Shown one piece after another: positions 52,378 through 63,634 of a stretch of DNA of 64,000 nt; position 1 is the first letter of the stretch; every line of letters begins with the position of its first letter. A model generated the notes under the pieces. It did not search any database. It was not told the origin of the DNA and worked only from the letters and a program-made list of their open reading frames with translations. A program made the position numbers and the translations under genes. Source of the DNA: Providencia sneebia DSM 19967 (lineage in GTDB: Bacteria > Pseudomonadota > Gammaproteobacteria > Enterobacterales > Enterobacteriaceae); the NCBI RefSeq assembly GCF_000314895.2, contig NZ_CM001773.1:3719372-3783371 (forward strand), read 5' to 3'.

Positions 52378-53574
52378 TTATTGGTTCACAGCTGCGAATG
52401 CTTCAACAATACGCTGAACATTATGGCGGTTAACGCCGGCCATACAAACCCGCCCTGTACCAACCAAGTAAACCGCAAATTCATCTTTCAAGCGATCTAC
52501 TTGTTCTTGAGTAAAGCCCGTATAGCTGAACATTCCACGCTGTTTTAGCAAGTGATCAAAATTTTTCTCTGGCAGCGCTTTTTTCAGCTCATCAACTAAT
52601 ACCGTTCTCATTTCTAAGATACGTAAACGCATCTCTTCAACTTCTTGCAACCATTGTGATTTTTGCTCAGCATCAGTAAGGACTTGTGCAACAATTTTAG
52701 CGCCATTTGATGGAGGACTTGAATATAAACGGCGTACACCTGCTTTTAACTGACCTAATACGCAATCCCGTTCATCTTGGTTTGCACAGATAACAGATAA
52801 ACCACCCGCTCGCTCACCATAGATACCAAAAATTTTAGAAAAAGAGTTACTTACCATGATAGGTAAACCCGCTTTCGCCATCGTTCTAATGGCATAAGCA
52901 TCTTCATTAATGCCTTCTGCAAATCCTTGATAAGCGATATCTAAAAATGGAATTAATTTTCTCTCTTTGGCAACTTTGGTCACTTCATCCCACTGTTGCG
53001 GTGTTAAGTCCGAACCGGTTGGATTATGACAGCAAGGGTGCATAAGAATAATGCTATTTTCAGGCAATTTATTAAATGTTGCCAGCATCTCATCAAATTT
53101 TACCCCTTTCGTTTTTTCATCGAAGTAAGGGTAATAATGGACTTTAGTACCTGCTCCAGCAAAAATAGAGGCATGATTTTCCCAAGTTGGGTCACTGCAC
53201 CAGACTTCTGAATGAGGGAAATAGTTATGGAGGAAATCTGCACCTAATTTCAATGCACCAGAACCTCCTATTGTTTGTACTGTTGCAATACGTTCTTGTG
53301 CGATTAAAGGGCAATCTTCCCCAAATAATAATTTCTGAATTTCTAGGCGATAATCCTTCAAACCTTCCATAGGCAAGTAGAGTGATGCGCTGGAAGGTAA
53401 TTGGCTTAATTTTGCTTTTGCATTGCCAACTGTTAGTAATTCTGGTGTTTTGCCATCAGCATCATAGTACAAGCCAATACTCAAATTAATTTTGTTTTTG
53501 CGAGTATCTTTATTAAATTCATCCATTAGCGATAAAATTGGGTCGCCAGGATATGGATCAACATGTTGGTACAC
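52378..53574 (-). CDS. tyrB: aromatic amino acid aminotransferase TyrB
   Basis: PLP-dependent class I aminotransferase; last step of tyrosine and phenylalanine synthesis, also acts on leucine and aspartate. 398 residues (E. coli TyrB 397). [15 protein letters not shown] holds the PLP lysine; [48 protein letters not shown] and [13 protein letters not shown] match TyrB rather than AspC. The order uvrA, tyrB, alr, dnaB follows E. coli, though aphA and yjbQR are absent. No clear TyrR box was found upstream. Confidence 0.93.
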   Translation of the reverse strand: MYQHVDPYPGDPILSLMDEFNKDTRKNKINLSIGLYYDADGKTPELLTVGNAKAKLSQLPSSASLYLPMEGLKDYRLEIQKLLFGEDCPLIAQERIATVQTIGGSGALKLGADFLHNYFPHSEVWCSDPTWENHASIFAGAGTKVHYYPYFDEKTKGVKFDEMLATFNKLPENSIILMHPCCHNPTGSDLTPQQWDEVTKVAKERKLIPFLDIAYQGFAEGINEDAYAIRTMAKAGLPIMVSNSFSKIFGIYGERAGGLSVICANQDERDCVLGQLKAGVRRLYSSPPSNGAKIVAQVLTDAEQKSQWLQEVEEMRLRILEMRTVLVDELKKALPEKNFDHLLKQRGMFSYTGFTQEQVDRLKDEFAVYLVGTGRVCMAGVNRHNVQRIVEAFAAVNQ

Positions 53575-53701
53575 TGAATATCTCCCTAATAATTATTTTA
53601 TTCCCATATATTTCAAGCAACATTGAAACGCATTTTAATACAGCTCATTGAATTATATCGGATCTATCTTGGTTAACGTTAAGAAGGTAACTCTTTGTTA
53701 G

Positions 53702-54784
53702 CTATTCGTCTATATATTCCATAATCACTCTTGAAGTCAGTTTTGTGAGTAATTCATAATTGATAATGCCCGTTTGCATGGCGATTTCTTCAACTGGTAG
53801 AGCTTTACCCCATAAAATAACTTCATCACCAACTTTATCTGTGGCATTCGGCCCTAAATCCACGGTGATCATATCCATAGAAACTCGCCCAACAATAGGC
53901 ACTTTTCGCCCATTAATGAGGACTGGTGTTCCTGATGGCGCACTGCGCGGATAACCATCTCCGTATCCTATGGCGACAACACCAAGCCGTGTATTTTGCC
54001 CACTACACCAAGTTGCCCCATAACCCACACATTGCCCTGCGGCATGCTCTCTGACAGCAATTAAAGTTGATTTCAGTGTCATCACACTTTTTAAGCCAAA
54101 TTCTTGTGCTGATTTACCTTCTTGCGGAGAAGCGCCGTACATCACAATACCTGGTCTAACCCAATCAAAGTGAGCTTCTGGCCATAATAGAATACCCGCA
54201 GACGCTGAAATCGATTTTTCACCCGGTTTGTCAGCAATAAATTGCTGGAAGCAGGCTAATTGATTAGCAGTGGTTGCTAACTCAGGTTCATCTGCTTGGC
54301 AAAAATGACTAACAATATTGATAGGTTGTTTAACATTAGAACAGGATTGTAAACGTTGATAAAAGCTTTGTGCATCTTGGGGTAAGACACCTAATCGATG
54401 CATTCCAGTATCGAGCTTCATCCAAACTTTAATAGGTTCAGCAAGCTGGGTTGATTCCAGCATTTCTAGTTGTTCGACACAATGAATAACAGTATCAATC
54501 TTATGTTCAACTAAAATAGACAGATCCATCTGCTCAAAAAAGCCCTCGAGCAGCACAATCGGTGCCGTTATCCCTCTTTCTCTTAGGGCGAGCGCTTCTT
54601 TAAGACGAGCAACACCAAAACCATCAACAAGATCTTTAATCGAATGACTGACTTCTGTAAGCCCGTGGCCATAAGCGTTTGCTTTTACAATTGCAATGAG
54701 ACGGCTGTGCGGAGCTAATTCTCTAACGCGTTGCAGATTGTGTCGCAGAGCGCGGCGATTAATTAATGCGGTTGCCGCTTTCAT
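53702..54784 (-). CDS. alr: alanine racemase Alr
   Basis: PLP enzyme that makes D-alanine for peptidoglycan. 360 residues (E. coli 359). The PLP lysine is in [10 protein letters not shown] (about 34); the TIM barrel runs to about 230 and the second domain carries the catalytic tyrosine in [24 protein letters not shown] and the [12 protein letters not shown] strand. It follows dnaB after 141 bases in the same direction. Confidence 0.96.
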   Translation of the reverse strand: MKAATALINRRALRHNLQRVRELAPHSRLIAIVKANAYGHGLTEVSHSIKDLVDGFGVARLKEALALRERGITAPIVLLEGFFEQMDLSILVEHKIDTVIHCVEQLEMLESTQLAEPIKVWMKLDTGMHRLGVLPQDAQSFYQRLQSCSNVKQPINIVSHFCQADEPELATTANQLACFQQFIADKPGEKSISASAGILLWPEAHFDWVRPGIVMYGASPQEGKSAQEFGLKSVMTLKSTLIAVREHAAGQCVGYGATWCSGQNTRLGVVAIGYGDGYPRSAPSGTPVLINGRKVPIVGRVSMDMITVDLGPNATDKVGDEVILWGKALPVEEIAMQTGIINYELLTKLTSRVIMEYIDE

Positions 54785-54925
54785 GATTATTTAATAAACC
54801 TCTATTCTCTTTCTCGGATTATCTGTTGATGGTAACTATATACCTAAAGTTATCTGTTTAATATTCAGATAACACCTTGAACTAGCACAATAAATATTAG
54901 CTTCGTGTCAAATATTATTGGGATC

Positions 54926-56335
54926 CTATTCCTCATCATAAGCAGGTCCAGCATAGTTATCAAAGCGTGACCACTGCCCATTAAAGGTCAGCCGAACAGT
55001 ACCGATTGGTCCGTTACGTTGTTTACCAATAATAATCTCTGCAATACCTTTTTTATCACTATTATCGTTATACACTTCATCACGATAAATAAACATAATA
55101 AGGTCAGCATCTTGCTCAATAGAGCCCGATTCACGTAAATCCGAGTTAACAGGTTTTTTATCTGCACGCTGCTCAAGGCTACGGTTAAGCTGTGATAACG
55201 CAACAACTGGCACATTCAGCTCTTTAGCCAAGGCTTTCAGTGAGCGAGAAATTTCTGCAATTTCCAGTGTACGGTTATCAGACAAGGCGGGAACTCGCAT
55301 TAACTGCAAGTAGTCAATCATGATCAAACTTAAACCACCATGTTCGCGATAAATACGGCGTGCACGCGAGCGAACTTCTGTTGGTGTTAATCCTGATGAA
55401 TCATCAATATACATATTCCGTTTTTCAGACAAAATGCCCATTGTGCTGGAAATACGCGCCCAATCTTCATCATCTAGCTGTCCAGTCCGGATCCGCGTTT
55501 GGTCAACGCGAGATAATGAAGCCAACATACGCATCATAATTTGGCTTCCTGGCATCTCTAAACTGAAAATCAATACCGGCTTTTCTTCCGTCATCGCCGC
55601 ATTTTCACATAAGTTCATCGCAAAGGTTGTTTTCCCCATTGATGGACGAGCAGCAACAATAATCAGATCAGAACCTTGTAACCCAGCCGTTTTCTTATCT
55701 AAGTCTTGATATCCAGTCGAAACACCCGTTACCCCATCATGAGGCTGCTGATATAGCTTCTCTATCTTTTCGATAGTTTCCGATAAAACCGCTTCTATAT
55801 CTTTTGGGCCTTCATCTTTATTCGCCCTAGATTCAGCAATTTGGAATACTTTTGTCTCAGCGAAATCAAGCAAATCTTCACTATTGCGACCTTGGGGATC
55901 ATAACCTGCATCCGCTATCTCATTCGCAACAGAAATCATATCTCGTACGACTGCACGTTCACGGACAATATCTGCATAAGCATTTATATTCGCCGCACTT
56001 GGCGTATTTTTTGATAACTCAGCAAGATACGCAAACCCACCCACGCCATCTAACTCACCTTGTTGTTCTAGTGATTCTGACAACGTAATTAAGTCGATAG
56101 GTTTACCCTGCTCAAGCAATAGCTGCATTTGAGCAAAAATAGTTCGATGTGGACGGCTATAAAAATCAGCATGGGTAACACGTTCAGAAACGGTGTCCCA
56201 ACGCTCATTATCAAGCATCAACCCTCCTAATACAGATTGCTCCGCTTCGATAGAATGAGGAGGAAGTTTTAATCCTTCCATTTGGTGATCGCGCGGTACA
56301 TTACTTTTGCTATCTGAAGGGTATTTTTTAGCCAT
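54926..56335 (-). CDS. dnaB: replicative DNA helicase DnaB
   Basis: Hexameric 5'-3' helicase at the replication fork, partner of DnaC, DnaG and the clamp loader. 469 residues (E. coli 471). N-terminal domain with LPPHSIEAEQSVLGGLMLDN; linker to the RecA-like motor with Walker A VAARPSMGKTTFAMNL, Walker B LIMIDYLQLM, and the C-terminal SDLRESGSIEQDADLIMF and IIGKQRNGP with the arginine finger region. No intein. Confidence 0.98.
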   Translation of the reverse strand: MAKKYPSDSKSNVPRDHQMEGLKLPPHSIEAEQSVLGGLMLDNERWDTVSERVTHADFYSRPHRTIFAQMQLLLEQGKPIDLITLSESLEQQGELDGVGGFAYLAELSKNTPSAANINAYADIVRERAVVRDMISVANEIADAGYDPQGRNSEDLLDFAETKVFQIAESRANKDEGPKDIEAVLSETIEKIEKLYQQPHDGVTGVSTGYQDLDKKTAGLQGSDLIIVAARPSMGKTTFAMNLCENAAMTEEKPVLIFSLEMPGSQIMMRMLASLSRVDQTRIRTGQLDDEDWARISSTMGILSEKRNMYIDDSSGLTPTEVRSRARRIYREHGGLSLIMIDYLQLMRVPALSDNRTLEIAEISRSLKALAKELNVPVVALSQLNRSLEQRADKKPVNSDLRESGSIEQDADLIMFIYRDEVYNDNSDKKGIAEIIIGKQRNGPIGTVRLTFNGQWSRFDNYAGPAYDEE

Positions 56336-56586
56336 ACTTTAATTATCCACATCCATTATTAACTCGCGCATTAGTATACGCCAAAGTTAGTATTGGGGGA
56401 GGTTTTCTTTGATAGTCACTCAACGGCAATATGAATAGAAATCTAAATGTACTCAACAAACAACTTATTATCACCAACAAGGCATAGCGTTATGACCAAT
56501 TGATTGATATGGTGAATGCAAACCTTCGCTTGATATCGAGCACAATTTCCCCCCTATTTTGGGTATCAAATTTATCGGAGATTATC

Positions 56587-57570
56587 ATGGTAAAACGCAT
56601 TGAATTTGCACAATACGGCGGCCCAGAAGTTCTGACTTACACTGATTATGATCTTAAACAACCTGCCGACAACGAAATTCAGATAGAAAACCATGCTATT
56701 GGTATCAATTATATTGATACTTATGTCCGCAGCGGACTATACCCTGTAGCCAGCCTGCCTTCAGGACTTGGAACTGAAGCCGCAGGAATTGTCGTGAAAA
56801 CAGGTGCTAATGTGACTGGTTTTCGTCCTGGTGACCGCGTGATGTATGCACAAAGCCCGCTTGGTGCTTATAGTGAAGTTCACAATGTACCGGAACAAGC
56901 CGTTGCTCATTTACCTGATGGGATCTCTTTTGAGCAGGCCGCGGCTTGCGGTCTAAAAGGTATGACGGTTTACTACCTATTAAACCAAACTTATCAAATC
57001 AAACGTGACGAAGTGTTCTTATTTCACGCAGCTGCGGGTGGCGTTGGTTTAATCGCTTGCCAGTGGGCAAAAGCACTTGGTGCGAAGATGATTGGTACTG
57101 TTGGTAGCCCAGAAAAAGCGGAACGAGCAAAAGCCGCGGGAGCATGGGAAATCATCAACTATAAAAATGAAGATATAGCACAGCGCGTCAACACGTTAAC
57201 CAATGGCGAGAAAGTCAATGTTGTCTATGATTCTGTCGGAAAAGATACTTGGTTGGCATCACTAGATTCATTAAAACGACGTGGATTAATGGTCAGCTTT
57301 GGTAATGCTTCTGGCCCTGTAACAGGTGTTAACCTAGGAATACTCAATCAAAAAGGCGGCTTGTATGTCACTCGCCCCTCATTAGGTGTTTATGTCCGTG
57401 ATCGCGCTGAATTAGACCAAGCGAGCCAAGCGCTATTTGATATGATTTTGAGCGGTAAAATTAATGTTGATGTACCAAAACAGCAAGTTTTTGCACTGAA
57501 AGAGGTACAAAAAGCACATACCCTCTTAGAACAACGCAAAACACAAGGCTCCAGCCTGCTCATTCCTTAA
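56587..57570 (+). CDS. qor: NADPH:quinone reductase Qor
   Basis: Zeta-crystallin-type medium-chain reductase without zinc. The start at 56587 (MVKRIEFAQYGGPEV) with GGAG upstream gives 327 residues, the E. coli length; the frame is open 29 codons further. GLGTEAAGIVVKTG, HAAAGGVGLIACQWAKALGA (NADPH loop) and the ending QGSSLLIP match E. coli Qor. Divergent from dnaB, as in E. coli. Confidence 0.96.
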   Translation: MVKRIEFAQYGGPEVLTYTDYDLKQPADNEIQIENHAIGINYIDTYVRSGLYPVASLPSGLGTEAAGIVVKTGANVTGFRPGDRVMYAQSPLGAYSEVHNVPEQAVAHLPDGISFEQAAACGLKGMTVYYLLNQTYQIKRDEVFLFHAAAGGVGLIACQWAKALGAKMIGTVGSPEKAERAKAAGAWEIINYKNEDIAQRVNTLTNGEKVNVVYDSVGKDTWLASLDSLKRRGLMVSFGNASGPVTGVNLGILNQKGGLYVTRPSLGVYVRDRAELDQASQALFDMILSGKINVDVPKQQVFALKEVQKAHTLLEQRKTQGSSLLIP

Positions 57571-57579
57571 TGAATACTG

Positions 57580-57598
57580 AGGCGCCACAATGGCGCCT
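57580..57598. terminator. hairpin between qor and dusA
   Basis: AGGCGCCA, loop CAA, TGGCGCCT between the convergent genes qor and dusA. Very stable, but without a good T tract on either strand. Confidence 0.6.
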
Positions 57599-57609
57599 TC
57601 ATAAAAACT

Positions 57610-58638
57610 TTATTCGCCTTGCGTCACAAATGACAGAGCTTGCTCAACGACAGTTAAATCTGCCCCTTTTTTATGTGCATTCTCACTCAAATAGCGTCGC
57701 CATTGACGAGCGCCTGGGATCCCTTGAAATATCCCCAGCATATGACGAGTCATATGTCCAAGATAAGCACCTTGTGATAACTCTTTTTCAATATAAGGGT
57801 ACATTTGACGAACAGCATCTACCGCATTGACGACAGGAAGTTGTTCATCAAATAATTGATTATCAACCGCGGTTAAGATAGAAGGATTCTGATAGGCTTC
57901 CCGCCCCACCATCACACCATCAAGATGGCGTAAATGTTCTTTTGCTTCTTCAAGTGTTTTCACGCCACCATTAATTGCCATGGTTAAATGCGGGAAATCA
58001 CGTTTAAGTTGATAAACTCTTGGGTAATCTAACGGAGGAATTTCGCGATTTTCTTTCGGGCTTAAACCAGAAAGCCATGCTTTACGAGCATGGATAATAA
58101 ACATTTCGCAATTCCCCTTGGTTGCAACAGTGTCAATAAATTCACACAGAAACTCATAACTATCTTGCTCATCAATACCAATACGAGTCTTAACCGTCAC
58201 AGGAATAGAAACCACATCTTTCATTGCTTTAATACAATCAGCAACTAACTGAGCATCAGCCATTAAACATGCCCCAAAACGGCCATTTTGTACGCGATCA
58301 GATGGACAACCTACATTTAAGTTGATCTCATCATAACCTCGTTCTTCCCCCAATTTTGCGCATTGAGCTAATGCTGCGGGATCACTTCCCCCTAATTGCA
58401 AAGCAACAGGCTGTTCTTCTTCACTAAAGGCAAGATAGTCACCTTTACCATAAATAATGGCTCCCGTAGTCACCATTTCGGTATAAAGCAACGTATTTTT
58501 CGTCAATAAGCGATGAAAATAACGACAATGGCGGTCGGTCCAGTCGAGCATCGGCGCAACGGAAAAGCGGTTTAAGTTTTTATAGCTCGATATTGCCTGA
58601 GCATCAGTATTTTTTGGATCTGATGTATTTTGTTGCAT
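57610..58638 (-). CDS. dusA: tRNA-dihydrouridine synthase DusA
   Basis: FMN enzyme that reduces uridines 20 and 20a in the tRNA D loop. 342 residues. [20 protein letters not shown] opens the TIM barrel; [19 protein letters not shown] has the catalytic cysteine, and [19 protein letters not shown] and [15 protein letters not shown] are typical of the DusA subfamily. In other bacteria the 5' end of dusA is an integration site for mobile elements; here the 228 bases upstream hold no integrase. Confidence 0.95.
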   Translation of the reverse strand: MQQNTSDPKNTDAQAISSYKNLNRFSVAPMLDWTDRHCRYFHRLLTKNTLLYTEMVTTGAIIYGKGDYLAFSEEEQPVALQLGGSDPAALAQCAKLGEERGYDEINLNVGCPSDRVQNGRFGACLMADAQLVADCIKAMKDVVSIPVTVKTRIGIDEQDSYEFLCEFIDTVATKGNCEMFIIHARKAWLSGLSPKENREIPPLDYPRVYQLKRDFPHLTMAINGGVKTLEEAKEHLRHLDGVMVGREAYQNPSILTAVDNQLFDEQLPVVNAVDAVRQMYPYIEKELSQGAYLGHMTRHMLGIFQGIPGARQWRRYLSENAHKKGADLTVVEQALSFVTQGE

Positions 58639-58866
58639 GTTAATCTTTTGAATTTAGACGAGTTTTTAGTCTCTAAAAAGAGAGACTAAGCAAAATAGCG
58701 AATTAAGCTAAGTATTGTAACATCATACAATACAAACAGCGGAGCCATTTCATTATTTAAATCCAGTGTGGTGGATAATTGAAGAATAATGAAATGAAAC
58801 TTAAAGATGAATAATCAGTATTATTTTGATTGGACTCCCAAGAGCCCAATCTGAGGATTTTACGAG

Positions 58867-59802
58867 TTAGCCAATATTTTTTAATGCATTAACAACTAAT
58901 TTCCAAAACTTACCATGATCAAGTTTTACAGCAACTTGGGTATGGCAATCAGCGGGGGCAGGATGACGAAAATCAGCTACGGTCATGCCTAGTGTTAAAG
59001 TACCGGTTAACTCGATATCAACAGGGACTTTCTGAGTTGTCATTACAGTTGGGTCGATAACATAGGCAACTGCGCAAGGATCGTGTACCGGAGGCGCATC
59101 AAAACCTTGTGCTTGTTTATATGTTTTACCAAAGAAATCAAGTAACTCGACAACAAATTGTGAGCAATCTGTACCGACTACAGCAATATTCGCCACAATT
59201 TCAGGTGTAGCTAAAGCTTGGTGGGTGAGATCTAACCCAACCATCGTCAGCGGCCATTTTTCGTTAAAAACGATGTGTGCAGCTTCTGGATCTATTTTGA
59301 TATTAAATTCAGCGACTGGGCTCCAATTGCCGACATGATAACCACCGCCCATTAGAACAACTTCTTTTACCCGTTCTACAATTCGCGGTTCTAACCGCGC
59401 AGCTAATGCAATATTTGTCAACGCCCCTGTTGGAACTAATGTGATGGTTTTCGGAGGATGTGACATGATAAGTTTAATAATTAATTCAACAGCATGGCAC
59501 TTTTCGAGCGCTAATGTTGGCGTCGGTAACTTTGGTCCATCTAACCCAGAGTCACCATGAATATCAGGAGCAACCTCAACTTCACGTACGAGTGGGCGAG
59601 AAGCACCAGCGGCAAAAGGAATACCACGAATATTCGCCATTTCAGCAACAGCAAGGGCATTATGCGTCACTTTTTCTAGTGTTTGATTACCCGCAACTGT
59701 GGTAACGGCAAGTAACTCAATGTCAGGATTACCATACGCTAATAACATCGCGATTGCATCATCATGTCCTGGGTCACAATCGAGGATAATTTTTTTAGTC
59801 AT
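58867..59802 (-). CDS. ribonucleoside hydrolase (RihA/RihB type)
   Basis: Calcium-dependent nucleoside hydrolase that releases the base from ribonucleosides. 311 residues. IILDCDPGHDDAIAMLLAYG holds the aspartate cluster for calcium; NIHGDSGLDG-like sequence (PDIHGDSGLDGPKLP), LVPTGALTNIALAARL, EFNIKIDPEAAHIVF and PPVHDPCAVAYVIDP complete the active site. It resembles both RihA and RihB of E. coli, so base preference (pyrimidine most likely) is uncertain. Single gene. Confidence 0.88.
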   Translation of the reverse strand: MTKKIILDCDPGHDDAIAMLLAYGNPDIELLAVTTVAGNQTLEKVTHNALAVAEMANIRGIPFAAGASRPLVREVEVAPDIHGDSGLDGPKLPTPTLALEKCHAVELIIKLIMSHPPKTITLVPTGALTNIALAARLEPRIVERVKEVVLMGGGYHVGNWSPVAEFNIKIDPEAAHIVFNEKWPLTMVGLDLTHQALATPEIVANIAVVGTDCSQFVVELLDFFGKTYKQAQGFDAPPVHDPCAVAYVIDPTVMTTQKVPVDIELTGTLTLGMTVADFRHPAPADCHTQVAVKLDHGKFWKLVVNALKNIG

Positions 59803-59938
59803 GTATGTAGCCTTGTTATTTTTAGAGGAATACTTATTAATTTATATTGTTATTTTATAAGTATATTCTCAATAACGCCCTGACCTTCCTCGCAAAAATA
59901 GATGATTAATCTCTCTTCTTTCTATTTAATATCTGCGA

Positions 59939-60937
59939 TTAACTATGTTTTCCTTGAATCGCTTCTCTATGATGGCGGAAAAAGTGCAATTCCATCAAGA
60001 AACTAATACATACTGCAACAACACAACCAATGACTGTTTCAATCACGCGATCAAATAAAATGTTATATTTTAAGTCTCCTAAATATTCCATTTGTTCAAT
60101 GATTGATAATGTTAATCCAGTATTCGCAAAGGTCACAAAAGTATAATTTTTACCATTACTTATCGGTAATAAGAAGGAGAAGAAGATAATCGAAAACCAG
60201 CCAATCATTGGAGAAGGAAGTGAGGTAAAACTAAAGTACACTAATAATGCCGCAATAATACTGCCAACAACTCTTTGCAGCGTTATTACCAATGATTTTT
60301 TTGAATCATAGGTAAATACCAATACAAACGTTAACAATGCCCAATATGGGAAGTTAAACATATATAATCTAGGAATATAAACCGTAAGAGAAACACCTAT
60401 AAAATAGAGTAATGCAAAGAATAAAACATGTTTTGTTAATTTTTTTAATGGATTTTCTAATCTACGTAATAAGGTAAAAAAGCCGACTTTTCTCTTTTTA
60501 CTATAAAGATAATAAATAATATTAGAAACAATGCAACCTATGTAAAACCCTAAAAAATCACTTATTGGCAGTTTTTGAAAACTCACGCCTACAGCCAACA
60601 TAATAATCACATATTTCATAGAAATAGTGATCACAGGTGAACTATCGATATAAATAAAATAAATAATAGAAGAAAGAAATAATAATATGTATAAAGGAAT
60701 GCCTTCTTGTAAAATATTACCAACATACATTGCCAATAATACAATCGTGACCCAACTTAATGAGTAAAAGAAGTTTTTATATCCCTTATGTGCTGAAAAA
60801 ATATAGTGATTATAAATAATTGAGAATGCAGCCCACATCGCAGCTTGAATATCAAAAAACAGCCAAGATATTAACATACTTAACAGCGTACAAGATATAT
60901 ATATAACACCATCAAAGAAGTGAGTATTTCCATTCAT
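59939..60937 (-). CDS. FUSC family membrane protein
   Basis: 332 residues with about ten hydrophobic segments in two sets, separated by a charged loop (YSKKRKVGFFTLLRRLENP, about 145-165). The second set contains YWALLTFVLVFTYDSKKSLV and QRVVGSIIAALLVYFSF, then RVIETVIGCVVAVCISFL near the end, which is the fusaric acid resistance/aromatic exporter (FUSC) pattern. It lacks the large cytosolic domain of AaeB. Substrate unknown. AT-rich. Confidence 0.78.
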   Translation of the reverse strand: MNGNTHFFDGVIYISCTLLSMLISWLFFDIQAAMWAAFSIIYNHYIFSAHKGYKNFFYSLSWVTIVLLAMYVGNILQEGIPLYILLFLSSIIYFIYIDSSPVITISMKYVIIMLAVGVSFQKLPISDFLGFYIGCIVSNIIYYLYSKKRKVGFFTLLRRLENPLKKLTKHVLFFALLYFIGVSLTVYIPRLYMFNFPYWALLTFVLVFTYDSKKSLVITLQRVVGSIIAALLVYFSFTSLPSPMIGWFSIIFFSFLLPISNGKNYTFVTFANTGLTLSIIEQMEYLGDLKYNILFDRVIETVIGCVVAVCISFLMELHFFRHHREAIQGKHS

Positions 60938-61201
60938 TTTAATTTACCTAAATCTATTTTATCCCAGAATGGTATCATCAATCCCATCATAAATTATCTT
61001 AACTCATAAATATAATGATAAAATGTTAATATTTAGACATATAACTAAATAAATTCTATCAATTATTGTATTTAGATTAATTTTTAAAGCAAAAATATGA
61101 TGATAAACCAAACCTTAAATAAAACCACAAGAGAACCCAAACTATCATTTATGGATACATTAAAAAATAATCGAGTTTAGGTTCTCAAAAATAAAGATAA
61201 T

Positions 61202-63361
61202 CTATTTTAGAACATGGGCATAAACCCGCTTTTGCCCATCTTCTGTTTTTGGAATATATACACCCTGTAATTCAGGCGCGAAACCGGGTAATTGATTAAT
61301 TCCAGCTTCTAATGCTTGAAAATAGCGTAATACAGGCCCTTCCCAAACTTCACCGGGCACAACACATAATACGCCGGGAGGATAAGGAAGTGCGCCCTCA
61401 GCCGCAATACGCCCTTCCAACTCAGACAACGGTAATAACTCCACATTGCCACGAATAAATTCAATATGAGCTTGTTGCGGATTCATTTTTACTGTTGGAA
61501 AATATTCTTTTCGGAACATCTCTTTTTGTAATTGTTTAATATTATATTGCACACTGAGTTGATGCATTTCTTGGCATAAACGGCGTAATGTATAACCTTG
61601 ATAATGCGCTTGGTAACGCTGATATACGGAAGGTAATACATCTTCTAATAACGCATCTTCATCGAGTAATTTTTCAAAGCGTATAAGATGATTAACCAGT
61701 AAATTTAATTTTTCTGCCGTTTCAGCGGGTGTTAATAAAAACAAGATTGAATTTAAATCACACTTTTCGGGAATAATTGAATGTTCACGAAGAAAATGCG
61801 CCAAAATAGTTGCTGGAACACCAAAAGATTCATATTCACCACTTTCAGCATCAATACCGGGTGTGGTTAACATCAATTTACACGGATCAACAAAATATTG
61901 GTTTTCTGCATAACCGTCAAAAGCATGCCAACGTTCATGAGGAATAAAATTAAAAAAACGTTGGTCCGCAGCAATTTGCTCTGTCGGATATTCTTGCCAC
62001 AATTTACCTTCTATCCTTTCAGGTATAAAGGGTTTGAAATAATGGCAACACTCTAAAATCTCTTTTCTCACATCAATACCAAGTTTGACACACGCCATCC
62101 ACATCATTTCACCTGCATCACCTTGATGCATACGCGCATTAACATCCAATGAAGCAAATAACGGATAAAATGGACTAGTTGAAGCATGCATCATAAAAGC
62201 ATTATTCAGTTTTTTGTGGGAAACAAAACGCGCTTGTCCTTTAATATGATTATCTTTTTTATGGATCTGCGATGCTTGTGAAAATCCTGCAAGCTGTTTA
62301 TGGACAGATTGAGTCACCATGATCCCTGGGTCATTTTCATTTAATTCCAACAGCAATGGCGAACATTGGCGCATCATTGGAATAAATTGCTCATAACCAA
62401 CCCATGCTGAATCAAACAAAATGTATTCACACAAATGACCAATTTTATCAACTACTTGCCTTGCGTTATATACCGTTCCATCATAAGTGCCAAGCTGGAT
62501 CACGGCTAAACGAAATGGTTTTTCTTGTGCATTTTTTTCTGGCTTAACTTCATTGATAAGTTGACGAAGATAATCTTCCTCAAAACAATGCGCATCAATG
62601 CCTCCGATAAAACCAAACGGGTTACGCGCAGTTTCGAGATAAACTGGCGTTGCACCGGCTTGGATCAGGGCACCATGATGATTAGATTTATGATTATTAC
62701 GATCAAACAAGACTAAATCACCTGGTGTTAATAATGCATTGAGGACAACTTTGTTAGAAGATGAAGTGCCATTCAACACAAAATAGGTTTTATCCGCATT
62801 AAAAACACGTGCAGCAAATTTCTGAGCTTCTTTAGCAGCTCCTTCATGAATGAGCAAATCGCCCATTGCAACATCCGCATTACACAAATCGGTGCGAAAC
62901 AAATTTTCACCATAAAATTGGTAAAATTGCTCGCCCGTTGGGTGACGGCGAAAAAATTGTCCGCTTTGATGTCCTGGGCACGCAAAAGTCACATTATGGC
63001 CTGCTGCATAATCCATCATTCTGGCAAAAAATGGTGGGAATAACTGTTCAAAATAACCATTAGCCGCCTCTAAAAGTTGGCGGCTATTCTCGCCACGTTC
63101 AGTTAGCGCAGAAGATAAAATAGCGGTTAAATATGGTGGTTTTTGAGAACCTTCGGGAAGGTGTTGATCACTAATTACAAACAAAGGGATATTCAATTTA
63201 CTCTCAACAACTCTTTTCCACAGACCTTGATTTGCATCTTGTTCTGATAAGACAACGGCTGCAATATTGTTAAGCTGCGCATCGCAAATATCTACCCACT
63301 GGAATTCTCCTGAAAAGTAAATTGCGACCCCCGGGCTACATGCCACATTGATTGTATTCAT
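61202..63361 (-). CDS. speC: ornithine decarboxylase (SpeC/SpeF type)
   Basis: PLP fold type I decarboxylase that turns ornithine into putrescine. 719 residues with an N-terminal wing domain; TQSVHKQLAGFSQASQIHKK holds the PLP lysine, FDSAWVGYEQFIPMM and CPGHQSGQFFRRHP are active-site regions, and GRIAAEGALPYPPGVLCVVP is the C-terminal hallmark. Internal segments match E. coli SpeC and inducible SpeF about equally. No potE antiporter gene is next to it and the protein ends like SpeC, so I favour the biosynthetic role. The ribosome site is weak, and the 273-base gap upstream shows no speFL-like leader peptide. Confidence 0.9.
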   Translation of the reverse strand: MNTINVACSPGVAIYFSGEFQWVDICDAQLNNIAAVVLSEQDANQGLWKRVVESKLNIPLFVISDQHLPEGSQKPPYLTAILSSALTERGENSRQLLEAANGYFEQLFPPFFARMMDYAAGHNVTFACPGHQSGQFFRRHPTGEQFYQFYGENLFRTDLCNADVAMGDLLIHEGAAKEAQKFAARVFNADKTYFVLNGTSSSNKVVLNALLTPGDLVLFDRNNHKSNHHGALIQAGATPVYLETARNPFGFIGGIDAHCFEEDYLRQLINEVKPEKNAQEKPFRLAVIQLGTYDGTVYNARQVVDKIGHLCEYILFDSAWVGYEQFIPMMRQCSPLLLELNENDPGIMVTQSVHKQLAGFSQASQIHKKDNHIKGQARFVSHKKLNNAFMMHASTSPFYPLFASLDVNARMHQGDAGEMMWMACVKLGIDVRKEILECCHYFKPFIPERIEGKLWQEYPTEQIAADQRFFNFIPHERWHAFDGYAENQYFVDPCKLMLTTPGIDAESGEYESFGVPATILAHFLREHSIIPEKCDLNSILFLLTPAETAEKLNLLVNHLIRFEKLLDEDALLEDVLPSVYQRYQAHYQGYTLRRLCQEMHQLSVQYNIKQLQKEMFRKEYFPTVKMNPQQAHIEFIRGNVELLPLSELEGRIAAEGALPYPPGVLCVVPGEVWEGPVLRYFQALEAGINQLPGFAPELQGVYIPKTEDGQKRVYAHVLK

Positions 63362-63634
63362 AACAGTTTTGGCTCTTAATTAGCTGAGGAAAAGAGGCCG
63401 TTAATATACTTGATAGGCCTTAAGATTGGAATTATTGAAAACCAGTGGACTTGCGAGAAACTTAATAACTATTTTTATTATTTCTAACTTACTGGTTAAT
63501 ATTATAAAAATATTACGCTCTACTTTATAATCAACCAAATATTAAAACTATTTAGAGAAACTAATCGAATAAACCGACTAATACTTGATTATTTATCAGA
63601 ATATTAGTCGGCTAATTAACATCAAAATAGCGCG

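Noticed and set aside
58639..58866. Integrated element at dusA
   Set aside because: The region upstream of dusA holds no integrase gene and no repeat of the dusA end.
63362..63634. speFL-type leader peptide and riboswitch-like control before the ornithine decarboxylase
   Set aside because: No short frame resembling SpeFL is visible; only a weak AGGCC/GGCCT stem.
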